Part shown: piece by piece, positions 50,654 through 59,444 of the stretch | Layout: every line of letters starts with the position of its first letter | Position numbering within the stretch: the stretch's first letter is position 1 | Assembly (NCBI RefSeq): GCF_002291145.1 | Contig: NZ_NTGE01000102.1 | Span: 37,484 to 101,483, forward strand | Source: Streptomyces sp. SA15 | GTDB taxonomy: Bacteria; Actinomycetota; Actinomycetes; Streptomycetales; Streptomycetaceae | DNA: 64,000 bases | Reading direction: 5' to 3' | Program-made: the position numbers and the translations under genes | The notes under the pieces: generated by a model | The model's database searches: none | Seen by the model: the letters and a program-made list of their open reading frames with translations, nothing else | Told to the model about the DNA's origin: nothing

Positions 50654-51358
50654 GGCGGGGGACCGCGGCGCGTCAGCGCCATGGAAGCGGTGCTCTCCCA
50701 CCTTCGCGGCGCCATCGAGCGCGGCGACTACGCGATCGGCGACAAGCTCCCCTCCGAGGCGGAGCTGTGCCGGACCCTCGAGGTCTCCCGGCCCGTGCTC
50801 CGGGAGGCGCTGCGGGCCCTGCAGGCCCTGGGGCTCACCGTCTCCAAGACCGGCAAGGGCACCTTCGTCGTCGCCGGCGCCGTCGAGGACCCCACCTTCG
50901 GCGACTACGCGGCCAGCGACCTGCTGGAGGTGCGCCGCCACGTCGAGATCCCGGTCGCCGGGTACGCGGCCCGGCGCCGCACCCCGGAGAACCTGGACCA
51001 CCTGGCCCACCTCCTGGACCGGATGGAGCGGGAGACCGACACCACCGCATGGGTCGCGATGGACTCGCTCTTCCACCTCGGCGTGGCCGAGGCCGCGCAG
51101 AACCCGGTCTTCCGCCGGGTCATCGAGGAGATCCGCGACGCGCTGGCCCGCCAGTCGGCGTTCCTGAACCAACTGGGCGGCCGGCGCGAGCAGTCCAACC
51201 GCGAGCACCGCGCGATCGTCGAGGCGCTGATCGACGGTTCCGAACACGACGCGGTGGAGGCCATGGCCCACCACCTCGACCGCGTCTCGACGACCCTCAC
51301 CGACATCGTGCGCCCCACGCGCACGGACACCCCCACGGAAGGCGGACCCGAGGCGTGA
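50627..51358 (+). CDS. FadR/GntR-family regulator
   Basis: A 243-residue regulator of the FadR subfamily. The N-terminal GntR helix-turn-helix reads AIGDKLPSEAELCRTLEVSR and LREALRALQALGL. The C-terminal all-helical FCD domain has LLEVRRHVEIPVAGYAA, FHLGVAEAAQNPVF and REHRAIVEALIDG; Asp/His residues there usually bind a metal and a small carboxylate. GTG 50627 may lie at the transcript's 5' end. It is coupled (GTGA overlap) to the amino acid permease gene, so it most likely controls asparagine/aspartate use. Confidence 0.92.
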   Translation: MNLSDSQTGGGGPRRVSAMEAVLSHLRGAIERGDYAIGDKLPSEAELCRTLEVSRPVLREALRALQALGLTVSKTGKGTFVVAGAVEDPTFGDYAASDLLEVRRHVEIPVAGYAARRRTPENLDHLAHLLDRMERETDTTAWVAMDSLFHLGVAEAAQNPVFRRVIEEIRDALARQSAFLNQLGGRREQSNREHRAIVEALIDGSEHDAVEAMAHHLDRVSTTLTDIVRPTRTDTPTEGGPEA

Positions 51359-52797
51359 GCGAGCAGCACCTCCAAGAGGAGACACGCAAACCGGCGGTGC
51401 ACGTCGACGCGGGAGACGCGGGCTACAGCAAGTCCCTGAAGTCACGGCACGTCAACATGATCGCCATCGGCGGCGCCATCGGCACCGGCCTGTTCCTCGG
51501 CGCCGGCGGCCGCCTCGCCGACGCAGGCCCCTCCCTGTTCATCGCCTACGCGGTCTGCGGCATCTTCGCCTTCCTCGTCGTGCGCGCCCTCGGCGAACTC
51601 GTCCTGTACCGGCCCTCCTCCGGCGCCTTCGTGTCGTACGCCCGCGAATTCCTCGGCGAGAAGGGCGCGTACACGGCCGGCTGGATGTACTTCCTCAACT
51701 GGGCGACCACCGGCATCGCCGACATCACCGCCGTGGCCACCTACACCCACTACTGGGGCATGTTCTCCGACATCCCGCAGTGGGTGATCGCGCTGATCGC
51801 GCTCGCGGTCGTGCTCACCGTGAACCTCATCTCGGTGAAGATCTTCGGCGAACTGGAGTTCTGGTTCGCCATCATCAAGGTCAGCGCGCTCGTCGTCTTC
51901 ATGCTGATCGGCATCTTCCTGCTGGTCACCCAGCAGCCCGTCGACGGTCACACTCCCGGCCCGTCCCTGATCGCCGACCACGGTGGCGTCTTCCCCAGCG
52001 GCCTGCTGCCGATGCTGCTGATCATCCAGGGCGTCGTCTTCGCCTACGCCTCCGTCGAGTTGGTCGGTGTCGCGGCCGGTGAGACCGAGAACCCCGAGAA
52101 GATCATGCCGAAGGCGATCAACTCGATCATGTGGCGCGTGGGTCTGTTCTACGTCGGCTCGGTCGTCCTGCTGTCGATGCTGCTGCCGTGGGACAAGTAC
52201 ACCGCCGGGGAGAGCCCCTTCGTGACCGTGCTGTCCAACATCGGCGTCCCGGCGGCCGGCGGCGTGATGAACCTGGTGGTGCTCACGGCGGCCATGTCCT
52301 CCCTCAACTCCGGCCTGTACTCCACCGGCCGCATCCTGCGCTCGATGGCGATGTCCGGCTCCGCGCCCAAGTTCACCTCGGTGATGAGCCGCAGCAAGGT
52401 CCCGTACGGCGGCATCCTGCTCACCAGCGGCTTCTGCGTCCTCGGCGTCGGCCTCAACTTCGTCGTCCCCGCCGACGCCTTCGAGATCGTGCTGAACTTC
52501 GCCGCGATCGGGATCCTCTCCACCTGGGGCATGATCATGATCTGCCACCTGATGTTCTGGCAGAAGACCCAGAAGGGCGAGCTGTCCCGCCCCGGCTACC
52601 GGCTGCCGGGATCCCCCTGGACCGAACTCGTGACGCTGGCGTTCCTCGCCTCCGTCCTGGTCCTCATGTACGCCGACGGCGGCGCCGGACGCACCACCGT
52701 GCTGTGCCTGCCGCTGATCGTCGGGGCGTTGGTCGTCGGATGGTTCGGCATCCGCGGCCGTACGGCGCGCGAGTCCACCACCGGAGCCGACGCGTGA
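51355..52797 (+). CDS. Amino acid permease, probable L-asparagine permease (APC family)
   Basis: A 480-residue APC-superfamily transporter with about twelve membrane segments. HVNMIAIGGAIGTGLFLGAG is the substrate-binding first helix of AnsP/GabP-type proteins, and GETENPEKIMPKAIN is the family loop. GTG 51355 overlaps the regulator stop. The next gene encodes an asparaginase and the one after that aspartate ammonia-lyase, which favours asparagine as cargo. Other amino acids such as D-serine or GABA cannot be excluded from sequence. Confidence 0.9.
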   Translation: MSEQHLQEETRKPAVHVDAGDAGYSKSLKSRHVNMIAIGGAIGTGLFLGAGGRLADAGPSLFIAYAVCGIFAFLVVRALGELVLYRPSSGAFVSYAREFLGEKGAYTAGWMYFLNWATTGIADITAVATYTHYWGMFSDIPQWVIALIALAVVLTVNLISVKIFGELEFWFAIIKVSALVVFMLIGIFLLVTQQPVDGHTPGPSLIADHGGVFPSGLLPMLLIIQGVVFAYASVELVGVAAGETENPEKIMPKAINSIMWRVGLFYVGSVVLLSMLLPWDKYTAGESPFVTVLSNIGVPAAGGVMNLVVLTAAMSSLNSGLYSTGRILRSMAMSGSAPKFTSVMSRSKVPYGGILLTSGFCVLGVGLNFVVPADAFEIVLNFAAIGILSTWGMIMICHLMFWQKTQKGELSRPGYRLPGSPWTELVTLAFLASVLVLMYADGGAGRTTVLCLPLIVGALVVGWFGIRGRTARESTTGADA

Positions 52798-52829
52798 GGC
52801 ACGCGGCGGCCCATGAGATACAGGCAGTG

Positions 52830-53840
52830 ATGTACAGCAGTTCCATAGCGGACGCACCCCTTGTCCGCGAACCCCTCCACGCCCCCGTCGCCCACCTCAT
52901 CCGCGGTGGGCTGATCGAGGGCCTCCACTACGGCTCCGTCGTCGTCCTCGGCGCCGACGGCGGGGTCCAGCTCCAACTCGGCGACATCGAGGCCGCGTTC
53001 TACCCGCGCTCCGCCCTCAAGCCCGTCCAGGCCGCCGCCATGGTCCGGGCCGGGTTCCCGCTCGACGGGGACCTGCTCTCGCTCACCGCGGCCAGCCACT
53101 CCGGCGAGGAACGCCACCTCGCCGGCACCCGGCGCATCCTCGAGCTCGCCGGGCTCACCGAGGACCATCTGCGCAACGTGCCCGACCTGCCCTTCGACCC
53201 GGTCGTCCGGGACGACTGGACACGGGAGGGCCGCCTGCCCTCCCGGCTCGCCCAGAACTGCTCCGGCAAGCACGCGGCCATGCTCTACACCTGCAAGCTC
53301 AACGGCTGGTCCCTGGACGACTACCTCGACCCCGGCCACCCGCTCCAGCAGGCCATCGCCGAGATCGTCGAAGACCTCACCGGGCAGCGCATCGCCCGGG
53401 TGACCGTCGACGGCTGCGGCGCGCCCCTGTTCTCCGTCTCCCTGCACGGTCTCGCGCGGGCGGCCGCCCGGATCACCACCGCCGCTCCGGGTACGCCGGA
53501 GGCGCGCGTGGCCGACGCGATGCGCGAGCACGCCGAGATGGCGTCCGGCTCCGGCCGGGATGTGGCCGCGCTGATGCGGGCCGTGCCGGGGCTGCTGGCC
53601 AAGGACGGCTTCGAGGGCGTTCACGTCGCCGCGCTGCCGGACGGCCGGGCGATCGCCGTGAAGATCGCCGACGGCGCCAACCGGGCACGCATCCCCGTCG
53701 CCGCGGCCGCCCTCGCCAGGGCCGGCGTCGACCCGGCGGCGCTCGCCGAGTTCGCGGGGGAGCCGCTGCTGGGCGGTGGCGCACCGGTGGGCTGCGTCCG
53801 TCCGGTGCGTGCGCTGGACCCGGTCAGCGTGCCGGCCTGA
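52830..53840 (+). CDS. Rhizobium-type (ReAII, class 3) L-asparaginase
   Basis: A 336-residue asparaginase of the Rhizobium etli ReAII family, unrelated to bacterial type I/II enzymes and structurally close to beta-lactamases. The known active-site residues are visible: Ser61-x-x-Lys64 (YPRSALKPVQ), Ser91 (AASHSGEERH), Cys144 and Lys147 (QNCSGKHAAM) and Cys196 (DGCGAP), the two Cys being metal ligands. It converts asparagine to aspartate and ammonia. ATG 52830 lies 32 bases past the permease stop, without a strong ribosome site. It feeds the aspartate ammonia-lyase encoded downstream. Confidence 0.92.
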   Translation: MYSSSIADAPLVREPLHAPVAHLIRGGLIEGLHYGSVVVLGADGGVQLQLGDIEAAFYPRSALKPVQAAAMVRAGFPLDGDLLSLTAASHSGEERHLAGTRRILELAGLTEDHLRNVPDLPFDPVVRDDWTREGRLPSRLAQNCSGKHAAMLYTCKLNGWSLDDYLDPGHPLQQAIAEIVEDLTGQRIARVTVDGCGAPLFSVSLHGLARAAARITTAAPGTPEARVADAMREHAEMASGSGRDVAALMRAVPGLLAKDGFEGVHVAALPDGRAIAVKIADGANRARIPVAAAALARAGVDPAALAEFAGEPLLGGGAPVGCVRPVRALDPVSVPA

Positions 53841-53880
53841 GCTTGACGGCAAGCCGGGCGAGCGACGTAGGGGGTGCTGT

Positions 53881-53960
53881 GTTCGACCGGCTGCGGCGGC
53901 GCTGTTGCTGGTCGCACCCCCGCGGCGGAGCCGCACATTGTCGGAGCACCGCGCCCCTGG
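53881..53960 (-). repeat. Dispersed intergenic repeat, copy A
   Basis: Read on the minus strand, this stretch contains AATGTGCGGCTCCGCCGCG and GCGACCAGC and aligns over about 78 bases with the element at 56499-56576. It belongs to a GC-rich intergenic repeat that I recognise from many Streptomyces genomes. The core has self-complementary parts (GCGGCTCCGCCGC). Confidence 0.75.
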
Positions 53961-54082
53961 GCAGGCCGGCGCCGCCCGCGTCGTATCGCTCGGCCGGCCC
54001 ATGTACCGCCGGCCCCGTCGTCCCTCCCCTCCCGCTCCGTCCGCTCCCTCACCCTCGCCCCTCAGAAAGAGGCCGCATCCTC

Positions 54083-55495
54083 ATGACCGCCGCCGTCACC
54101 CGCAGTGAACACGACCTGCTCGGAGACCGGGACGTCCCCGCTGACGCGTACTGGGGTGTCCACACCCTGCGCGCCACGGAGAACTTCCCCATCACCGGCA
54201 CCCCGATCTCCGCCTACCCGCACCTCATCGACGCCCTCGCCGCCGTCAAGGAGGCAGCCGCCCTCGCCAACGAGGAACTCGGCCTGCTGGAGCCGGAGAA
54301 GGCCGCCGCGATCGTCGCGGCCTGCCGGGAGATCCGCGAGGGGGAGCTGCACGAGCAGTTCGTCGTCGACGTCATCCAGGGCGGGGCCGGCACCTCGACC
54401 AACATGAACGCCAACGAGGTCATCGCCAACCGGGCGTTGGAGCTGCTGGGGCACCACAAGGGTCAGTACGAGCACCTCCACCCCAACGAGGACGTCAACC
54501 TCGGCCAGTCGACCAATGACGTCTACCCGACGGCCGTCAAGATCGCGACGGTGTTCGCGGTCCGTGGACTGCTCAAGGCGATGTCGGTGCTGCAGGACGC
54601 CTTCGCGGCCAAGGCCGTCGAGTTCCATGACGTCCTCAAAATGGGCCGTACACAGCTGCAGGACGCGGTGCCCATGACGCTCGGTCAGGAGTTCTCCGCA
54701 TACGCCGTCATGATGGACGAGGACCGTAGCCGTCTTGCCGAGGCCGTCGAGTTGATCCATGAGATCAACCTGGGCGCCACGGCGATCGGCACGGGTCTCA
54801 ACGCTCCCGCCGGATACGCCGAGTCGGCCCGCCGTCACCTCTCCGGGATCACCGGACTCCAGCTGGTCACCGCCGCCAACCTGGTGGAGGCCACCCAGGA
54901 CTGCGGCGCGTTCGTCCAGATGTCCGGCGTGCTCAAGCGGATCGCCGTCAAGCTGTCCAAGAGCTGCAACGACCTGCGCCTGCTGTCCAGCGGACCGCGC
55001 GCGGGACTCGGCGAGATCAACCTGCCGCCGGTGCAGGCCGGTTCGTCCATCATGCCCGGCAAGGTCAACCCGGTCATCCCCGAGGTCGTCAACCAGGTCG
55101 CCTTCGAGGTGATCGGCAACGACGTCACCATCACCATGGCCGCCGAGGCCGGACAGCTCCAGCTCAACGCCTTCGAGCCGGTCATCCTGCACTCGCTGTC
55201 GGAGTCCGTCACGCACCTGCGCGCGGCCTGCCTCACCCTCGCCGAACGCTGTGTGTCCGGCATCACCGCCAACACCGAGGTGCTGCGCGCGACGGTCGAG
55301 AACTCCATCGGCCTGGTGACCGCCCTCAACCCGCACATCGGATACACGGCCGCCACCGACATCGCCAAGGAAGCCCTCGTCACCGGGCGGGGCGTGGCCG
55401 AACTCGTCCTGGAGAAGGGCCTGTTGCCTGCCGAGAAGCTGGCCGACCTGCTGCGCCCGGAGGTCGTGGCGGGCAGCGGACCGGCCCTCGTCTGA
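54083..55495 (+). CDS. aspA: Aspartate ammonia-lyase
   Basis: A 470-residue fumarase/aspartase-superfamily enzyme that converts aspartate to fumarate and ammonia. The signature GSSIMPGKVNP is present, and VNLGQSTNDVYPTAVKIA and VIQGGAGTSTNMNANEVIAN match aspartase. Length and start (ATG 54083, AAAGAGG upstream) are normal. Fumarase C would be the nearest alternative, but the operon context with asparaginase supports aspartase. The 240 bases before it hold repeat copy A. Confidence 0.94.
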   Translation: MTAAVTRSEHDLLGDRDVPADAYWGVHTLRATENFPITGTPISAYPHLIDALAAVKEAAALANEELGLLEPEKAAAIVAACREIREGELHEQFVVDVIQGGAGTSTNMNANEVIANRALELLGHHKGQYEHLHPNEDVNLGQSTNDVYPTAVKIATVFAVRGLLKAMSVLQDAFAAKAVEFHDVLKMGRTQLQDAVPMTLGQEFSAYAVMMDEDRSRLAEAVELIHEINLGATAIGTGLNAPAGYAESARRHLSGITGLQLVTAANLVEATQDCGAFVQMSGVLKRIAVKLSKSCNDLRLLSSGPRAGLGEINLPPVQAGSSIMPGKVNPVIPEVVNQVAFEVIGNDVTITMAAEAGQLQLNAFEPVILHSLSESVTHLRAACLTLAERCVSGITANTEVLRATVENSIGLVTALNPHIGYTAATDIAKEALVTGRGVAELVLEKGLLPAEKLADLLRPEVVAGSGPALV

Positions 55496-55540
55496 GCCGC
55501 GGATACGCGCCCGGACCGGCCCGTAGGGAGAATGGTGATC

Positions 55541-56464
55541 ATGACGTCGTCCATGCCTTTCCAGCCGGTCCTGGAGCGCATCGCCGAAGAGATCGAGCGG
55601 ATGCCGGGCCGAGGCCGCCCCGCCGACTACATCCCCGCACTCGCGGCCTGCGACCCGCGCCGCTTCGGCATGGCCGTCGCGGAGTTGGACGGCACGGTGT
55701 ACGGCGTGGGGGACTGGCGCGAGCCGTTCTCCACGCAGTCGCTCACCAAGGTCTTCACCCTCGCGCTCGACCTGGCCCGCGAGGGAGACGAACTCTGGGA
55801 GTACGTGGGCCGCGAGCCCTCCGGCAATCCCTTCAACTCCCTGGTGCAGCTGGAGTACGAGAACGGCATCCCGCGCAACCCGTTCATCAACGCGGGCGCG
55901 CTCGTCGTCACCGACCGCCTCCAGACCCGTACCTCGGACGCGGCCGGCGAACTGCTGACCTTCCTCCGCTCGGAGAGCGGCAACCCGTCCCTGGGCTTCG
56001 AACAGGAGGTCGCCGCCTCGGAGGCGGCGCACGGCGACCGCAACGCCGCTCTCGCCCACTTCATGGCGTCGTACGGCAACATCGTCAACCCGATCCCGGT
56101 CCTGCTCGACCAGTATTTCCGCCAGTGCTCCGTCACCGCCTCGTGCGCCGACCTGGCCCTCGCCACCACCTTCCTGGCCCGGCACGGCGTCCGCGCCGAC
56201 GGCACCCGCCTGCTCACCCGCAGCCAGGCCAAGCAGGTCAACGCGGTGATGCTGACCTGCGGAACGTACGACGCGGCAGGCGACTTCGCCTACCGCGTGG
56301 GCCTGCCCGGCAAGAGCGGAGTCGGCGGCGGCATCATCGCGGTCGTACCGGGGCGCTGCACGCTGTGCGTGTGGAGTCCGGGGCTGGACGAGCGGGGCAA
56401 TTCGGTGGCGGGCGTAGCGGCGCTCGACCGCTTCACGACCCTGACCGGCTTGTCAGTGTTCTGA
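55541..56464 (+). CDS. glsA: Glutaminase (GlsA/YbaS type)
   Basis: A 307-residue serine-dependent glutaminase with a beta-lactamase-like fold. Ser67-x-x-Lys70 in FSTQSLTKVFTL is the catalytic pair; PFINAGALVV, YGNIVNPIPV and PGKSGVGGGI complete the active site. It hydrolyses glutamine to glutamate and ammonia. ATG 55541 is preferred, with GGGAG ten bases upstream; ATG 55532 is also possible. It lies 45 bases after aspA on the same strand, so amide and aspartate breakdown are grouped. Confidence 0.94.
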   Translation: MTSSMPFQPVLERIAEEIERMPGRGRPADYIPALAACDPRRFGMAVAELDGTVYGVGDWREPFSTQSLTKVFTLALDLAREGDELWEYVGREPSGNPFNSLVQLEYENGIPRNPFINAGALVVTDRLQTRTSDAAGELLTFLRSESGNPSLGFEQEVAASEAAHGDRNAALAHFMASYGNIVNPIPVLLDQYFRQCSVTASCADLALATTFLARHGVRADGTRLLTRSQAKQVNAVMLTCGTYDAAGDFAYRVGLPGKSGVGGGIIAVVPGRCTLCVWSPGLDERGNSVAGVAALDRFTTLTGLSVF

Positions 56465-56498
56465 GGGCACTTGTCAACGCTGGACAGGGACATGCCCT

Positions 56499-56576
56499 CA
56501 AGGGGCGCGGGGCTGTGACAATGTGCGGCTCCGCCGCGTGGGCGCGACCAGCCCCCACGGCCCGCAGCCGACGAAC
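56499..56576 (+). repeat. Dispersed intergenic repeat, copy B
   Basis: The element reads GGGGCGCGGGGCTGTGACAA, then ATGTGCGGCTCCGCCGCGTG and GGCGCGACCAGCCCCCACGG. It is the plus-oriented partner of copy A (53881-53960, minus). The two are roughly 80% identical by eye. It starts 35 bases after the glutaminase stop. Confidence 0.8.
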
Positions 56577-56676
56577 CACCCCCGAGCCACACGCCGGTCA
56601 CATCTCGGCCCCCGCCCGGCAGGGCCCCCGTCGCTTTCCGGCCACCCGGCGTTGACACGCTTCCCGAGTGTTGGCC

Positions 56677-58071
56677 ATGGCTTTTCCCGTCGATCTCCGC
56701 CGCTGCCAGGTGCTCGGTCTTGCCGGAACCGCCTTTCTCGCGGCAGGAGGTGAGAGCGCCGGAGCCCTGCCCGTCCGGGAGCTCCTCGCCCCGTCCTCCG
56801 TCCACGCCGCCCTCGGCCTGGTCGGTGTGTACTTCGGGCTCGTCCTGCTGATCGCGGCCTGGCTCCTCCTGGGAGGGCTGGTCCGCGGCGCCGAACCGCC
56901 GAGTCCGCGCGCCCTGATGGCGGTCCTCGTGATCTGGGCCGCCCCACTGCTGCTCGCGCCCCCGCTGTTCAGCCGGGACGTCTACAGCTACCTCGCGCAG
57001 GGCGCCATGGTGGACGCGCACATGGACGTCTACGCCCACGGCCCCGCGCGGCTCGGCGGCCCGCTCGCCGACGAGGTCTCCCCGCTGTGGCAGCACACGG
57101 GCGCCCCGTACGGGCCGGTCTTCCTCGGCATGGCCTCCGTGCTGTCCGGGCTGACCCGGGGCGAGCTCCCCGCCGGTGTCTTCGGGATGCGGCTGGTCGC
57201 GCTGCTCGGGGTCGGGCTGATGGCGGCCGCGCTGCCCCGCCTCGCCCGGCACAGCGGCGCCGATCCGTCCGCCGCGCTCTGGCTCGGCGCCCTCAACCCG
57301 CTGGTTCTGCTCCATCTGGTCGCGGGCGCCCACAACGACGCCGTCATGCTCGGCCTGCTCGGCATCGGCCTGGTCGCGGCGCTCGGCCGGTGGCCCGCCC
57401 TGGGCGCCGTACTCGTCACGCTGGCCGCCCTGGTCAAGGTGCCCGCCGTGCTCGGTCTCGCCGCGGTCGTCGTCCTCCAGGTCCGCGCGGGCAGCAGTCC
57501 CGCGAAGGCCGTGCTGACGACGGGCGTCGCGGCCGGGGCCACCACGGTCGCCGCGACGACCCTCGCCGGGACGGGATACGGCTGGATAGGCGCCCTCAAC
57601 ACGCCCGTCTCTCCGCAGAACTGGGCGCTCACCAGCCTCCTCGGCCGCGCCACGCGGGCCGTGCTGGAACGGCTCGGCAGCGACCTGGCGCCCCTGGCCG
57701 TCCCGGCCTGGCATGTCCTCGGGTCCGCGATCGCCGTGGCCGCCGTCCTGTTCATATGGCTGCGGCTGCGCGTGCGGCCGGTGTACGCGCTCGGCCTGAG
57801 CCTGGCGGCGGTGGCCGCCCTCGGACCGGCCATCCGCCCCTGGTACGCCCTGTGGGGGCTGTTCCTCATAGCCGCGGCGGCGCCGAGCACCTCGGTACGC
57901 CATCGAGTGGCGGCCGTGACGGGCGTCCTCGCGCTCGCCGTGCTGCCCAGCGGCGGTCCGGCGGACGCCGGGCAACTGGTCCTGGCCGTCTCCGGCGGCG
58001 TGCTCGCGGTGGTCGTCCTGTGGCAGGCCCGCCAGGCGGAGCTGGCTCCGGCGCCGGGGCGTACCGCATGA
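56677..58071 (+). CDS. mptB: Polyprenol-phosphomannose-dependent alpha-1,6-mannosyltransferase (MptB-like)
   Basis: A 464-residue GT-C membrane enzyme with about 12 hydrophobic segments. PLFSRDVYSYLAQGAMVDAH carries the catalytic acidic residue in the first loop, and SPQNWALTSLLG and PAIRPWYALWGLFL are typical of MptB-type mannosyltransferases, which extend mannans at the outer face of the membrane. ATG 56677 is used; GTG 56668 is in frame just upstream. Its stop overlaps the start of a GT87 gene by four bases, so the two enzymes probably act on the same mannan or mannoprotein. Confidence 0.88.
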   Translation: MAFPVDLRRCQVLGLAGTAFLAAGGESAGALPVRELLAPSSVHAALGLVGVYFGLVLLIAAWLLLGGLVRGAEPPSPRALMAVLVIWAAPLLLAPPLFSRDVYSYLAQGAMVDAHMDVYAHGPARLGGPLADEVSPLWQHTGAPYGPVFLGMASVLSGLTRGELPAGVFGMRLVALLGVGLMAAALPRLARHSGADPSAALWLGALNPLVLLHLVAGAHNDAVMLGLLGIGLVAALGRWPALGAVLVTLAALVKVPAVLGLAAVVVLQVRAGSSPAKAVLTTGVAAGATTVAATTLAGTGYGWIGALNTPVSPQNWALTSLLGRATRAVLERLGSDLAPLAVPAWHVLGSAIAVAAVLFIWLRLRVRPVYALGLSLAAVAALGPAIRPWYALWGLFLIAAAAPSTSVRHRVAAVTGVLALAVLPSGGPADAGQLVLAVSGGVLAVVVLWQARQAELAPAPGRTA

Positions 58072-59444
58072 GGCTGCCCCGCACCGACCGCGGCCGCCTG
58101 CTGCTGGTGCTCACCCTCGCCACGGCCGTGACCGTCTTCACCGCGACCGTGCCCCTGCTGCGCGGCTGGTTCGACCTGCGCGTGTACTACGGCGCCGTGG
58201 ACAGCTGGGTCCACCACGGCGGACGGCTCTACGACTACCGGGTGCCGGGGACGACGTACGGCTTCACGTATCCGCCGTTCGCGGCCGTCGCCATGCTGCC
58301 GATGGCACTTCTCGGCCTGCACGCGGCGATCGCCGCCGCTCTGCTGCTCAATCTGGCGGCCCTGGCCCTGGTGCTGCGCATCCTCACCGGACAGGCCTGG
58401 CGGCGCTACGGCTGGTACGGCTGCGCCCTGGCCGCCTGCGCCCTCGCCCTGTTCGAACCACTGCGCGACACCTTCAGCTTCGGCCAGGTGAACGTGCTGC
58501 TGCTGGCCCTGGTCCTCACGGACGCCTGGCTGCTCGCCACCGGCCGGAAGCGCTGGGTGGGCATCGGGATCGGTCTGGCCGCCGCGGTGAAACTCACGCC
58601 CGCCCTCTTCATCGGCCTGCTGCTGCTCGCCCGGCGTTGGCGCGCGGCCGCGGTCGCCACGGCCGTCGCCGTCGCGGCGACGGCGCTCGCGGCCACCGTG
58701 GCCCCGGACGCCTCGCGCTTCTACTGGACCGAGGCGATGTGGGACACCACCCGGGTGGGCCGCCTGGACTACGTCTCCAACCAGTCACTGCAAGGGATCC
58801 TGGCCCGCCTCGGCGAACCGGACCGCGCGGTCTGGGCGGTGGCGGTGCTGCTGGTCCTGGGCGTCTGGGCGACCCGGGCCCGCCGTGCGGTGGCCGCGGG
58901 GGAGTGGACGACGGCGTTCGCCCTCACCGGCCTGACCGCCTGCCTGGTCAGCCCGATCACCTGGGTGCATCACCTGGTCTGGCTGCTGCCGTCCTTCGCG
59001 GTGCTGGTCCGCGCCGGGCACCCGCGCATCGCCGCCGCTCTGTACGCGGTGCTGTGCACCAGCGTGGTGTGGCTCTGGTTCGACGACGCGTCCGGCATCG
59101 ACGGATTCCTCGGCAGCAACACCTACACCTGGATCACGCTCGGCCTCCTGCTGTGGCTGCCGATCGGTCAACGCCGACGCGCCCGGCCGACCTTGGCCCG
59201 TAGCGCCAGCACCACCGCACCCACAGCCAGCCCGGCGGCGCCCGCGATCGCCCCCGCCCCCGACCAGCCCGAGCCTTCGTCCGGCGTACGGGCCACCGCC
59301 TTGGGCGCCGCGGCCGGCCGCGCCTTCGGCCTGACCCGCAACCCGTCGAGCGACCCGACCGGCTCCACCCGGCCGCCCGCGTCGAACCCCCAGTCGAGCA
59401 GCGCCCGGGCCTCCTCGTACACGGCGAAACCACCGCCCGCCTGA
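58068..59444 (+). CDS. GT87-family mannosyltransferase with an antisense-encoded tail
   Basis: A 458-residue protein. The first about 366 residues are a GT-C membrane glycosyltransferase of family 87 (PimE-like): WFDLRVYYGAVDSWVHHGG in the first loop, FGQVNVLLLALVL, LAAAVKLTPALF, YVSNQSLQGIL and SPITWVHHLVWLLPS. The natural end appears to be near PIGQ at about 59170, but no stop occurs there. The frame continues for 92 Ala/Pro/Ser-rich residues antisense to the D,D-carboxypeptidase gene. ATG 58068 overlaps mptB's stop. Confidence 0.87.
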   Translation: MRLPRTDRGRLLLVLTLATAVTVFTATVPLLRGWFDLRVYYGAVDSWVHHGGRLYDYRVPGTTYGFTYPPFAAVAMLPMALLGLHAAIAAALLLNLAALALVLRILTGQAWRRYGWYGCALAACALALFEPLRDTFSFGQVNVLLLALVLTDAWLLATGRKRWVGIGIGLAAAVKLTPALFIGLLLLARRWRAAAVATAVAVAATALAATVAPDASRFYWTEAMWDTTRVGRLDYVSNQSLQGILARLGEPDRAVWAVAVLLVLGVWATRARRAVAAGEWTTAFALTGLTACLVSPITWVHHLVWLLPSFAVLVRAGHPRIAAALYAVLCTSVVWLWFDDASGIDGFLGSNTYTWITLGLLLWLPIGQRRRARPTLARSASTTAPTASPAAPAIAPAPDQPEPSSGVRATALGAAAGRAFGLTRNPSSDPTGSTRPPASNPQSSSARASSYTAKPPPA

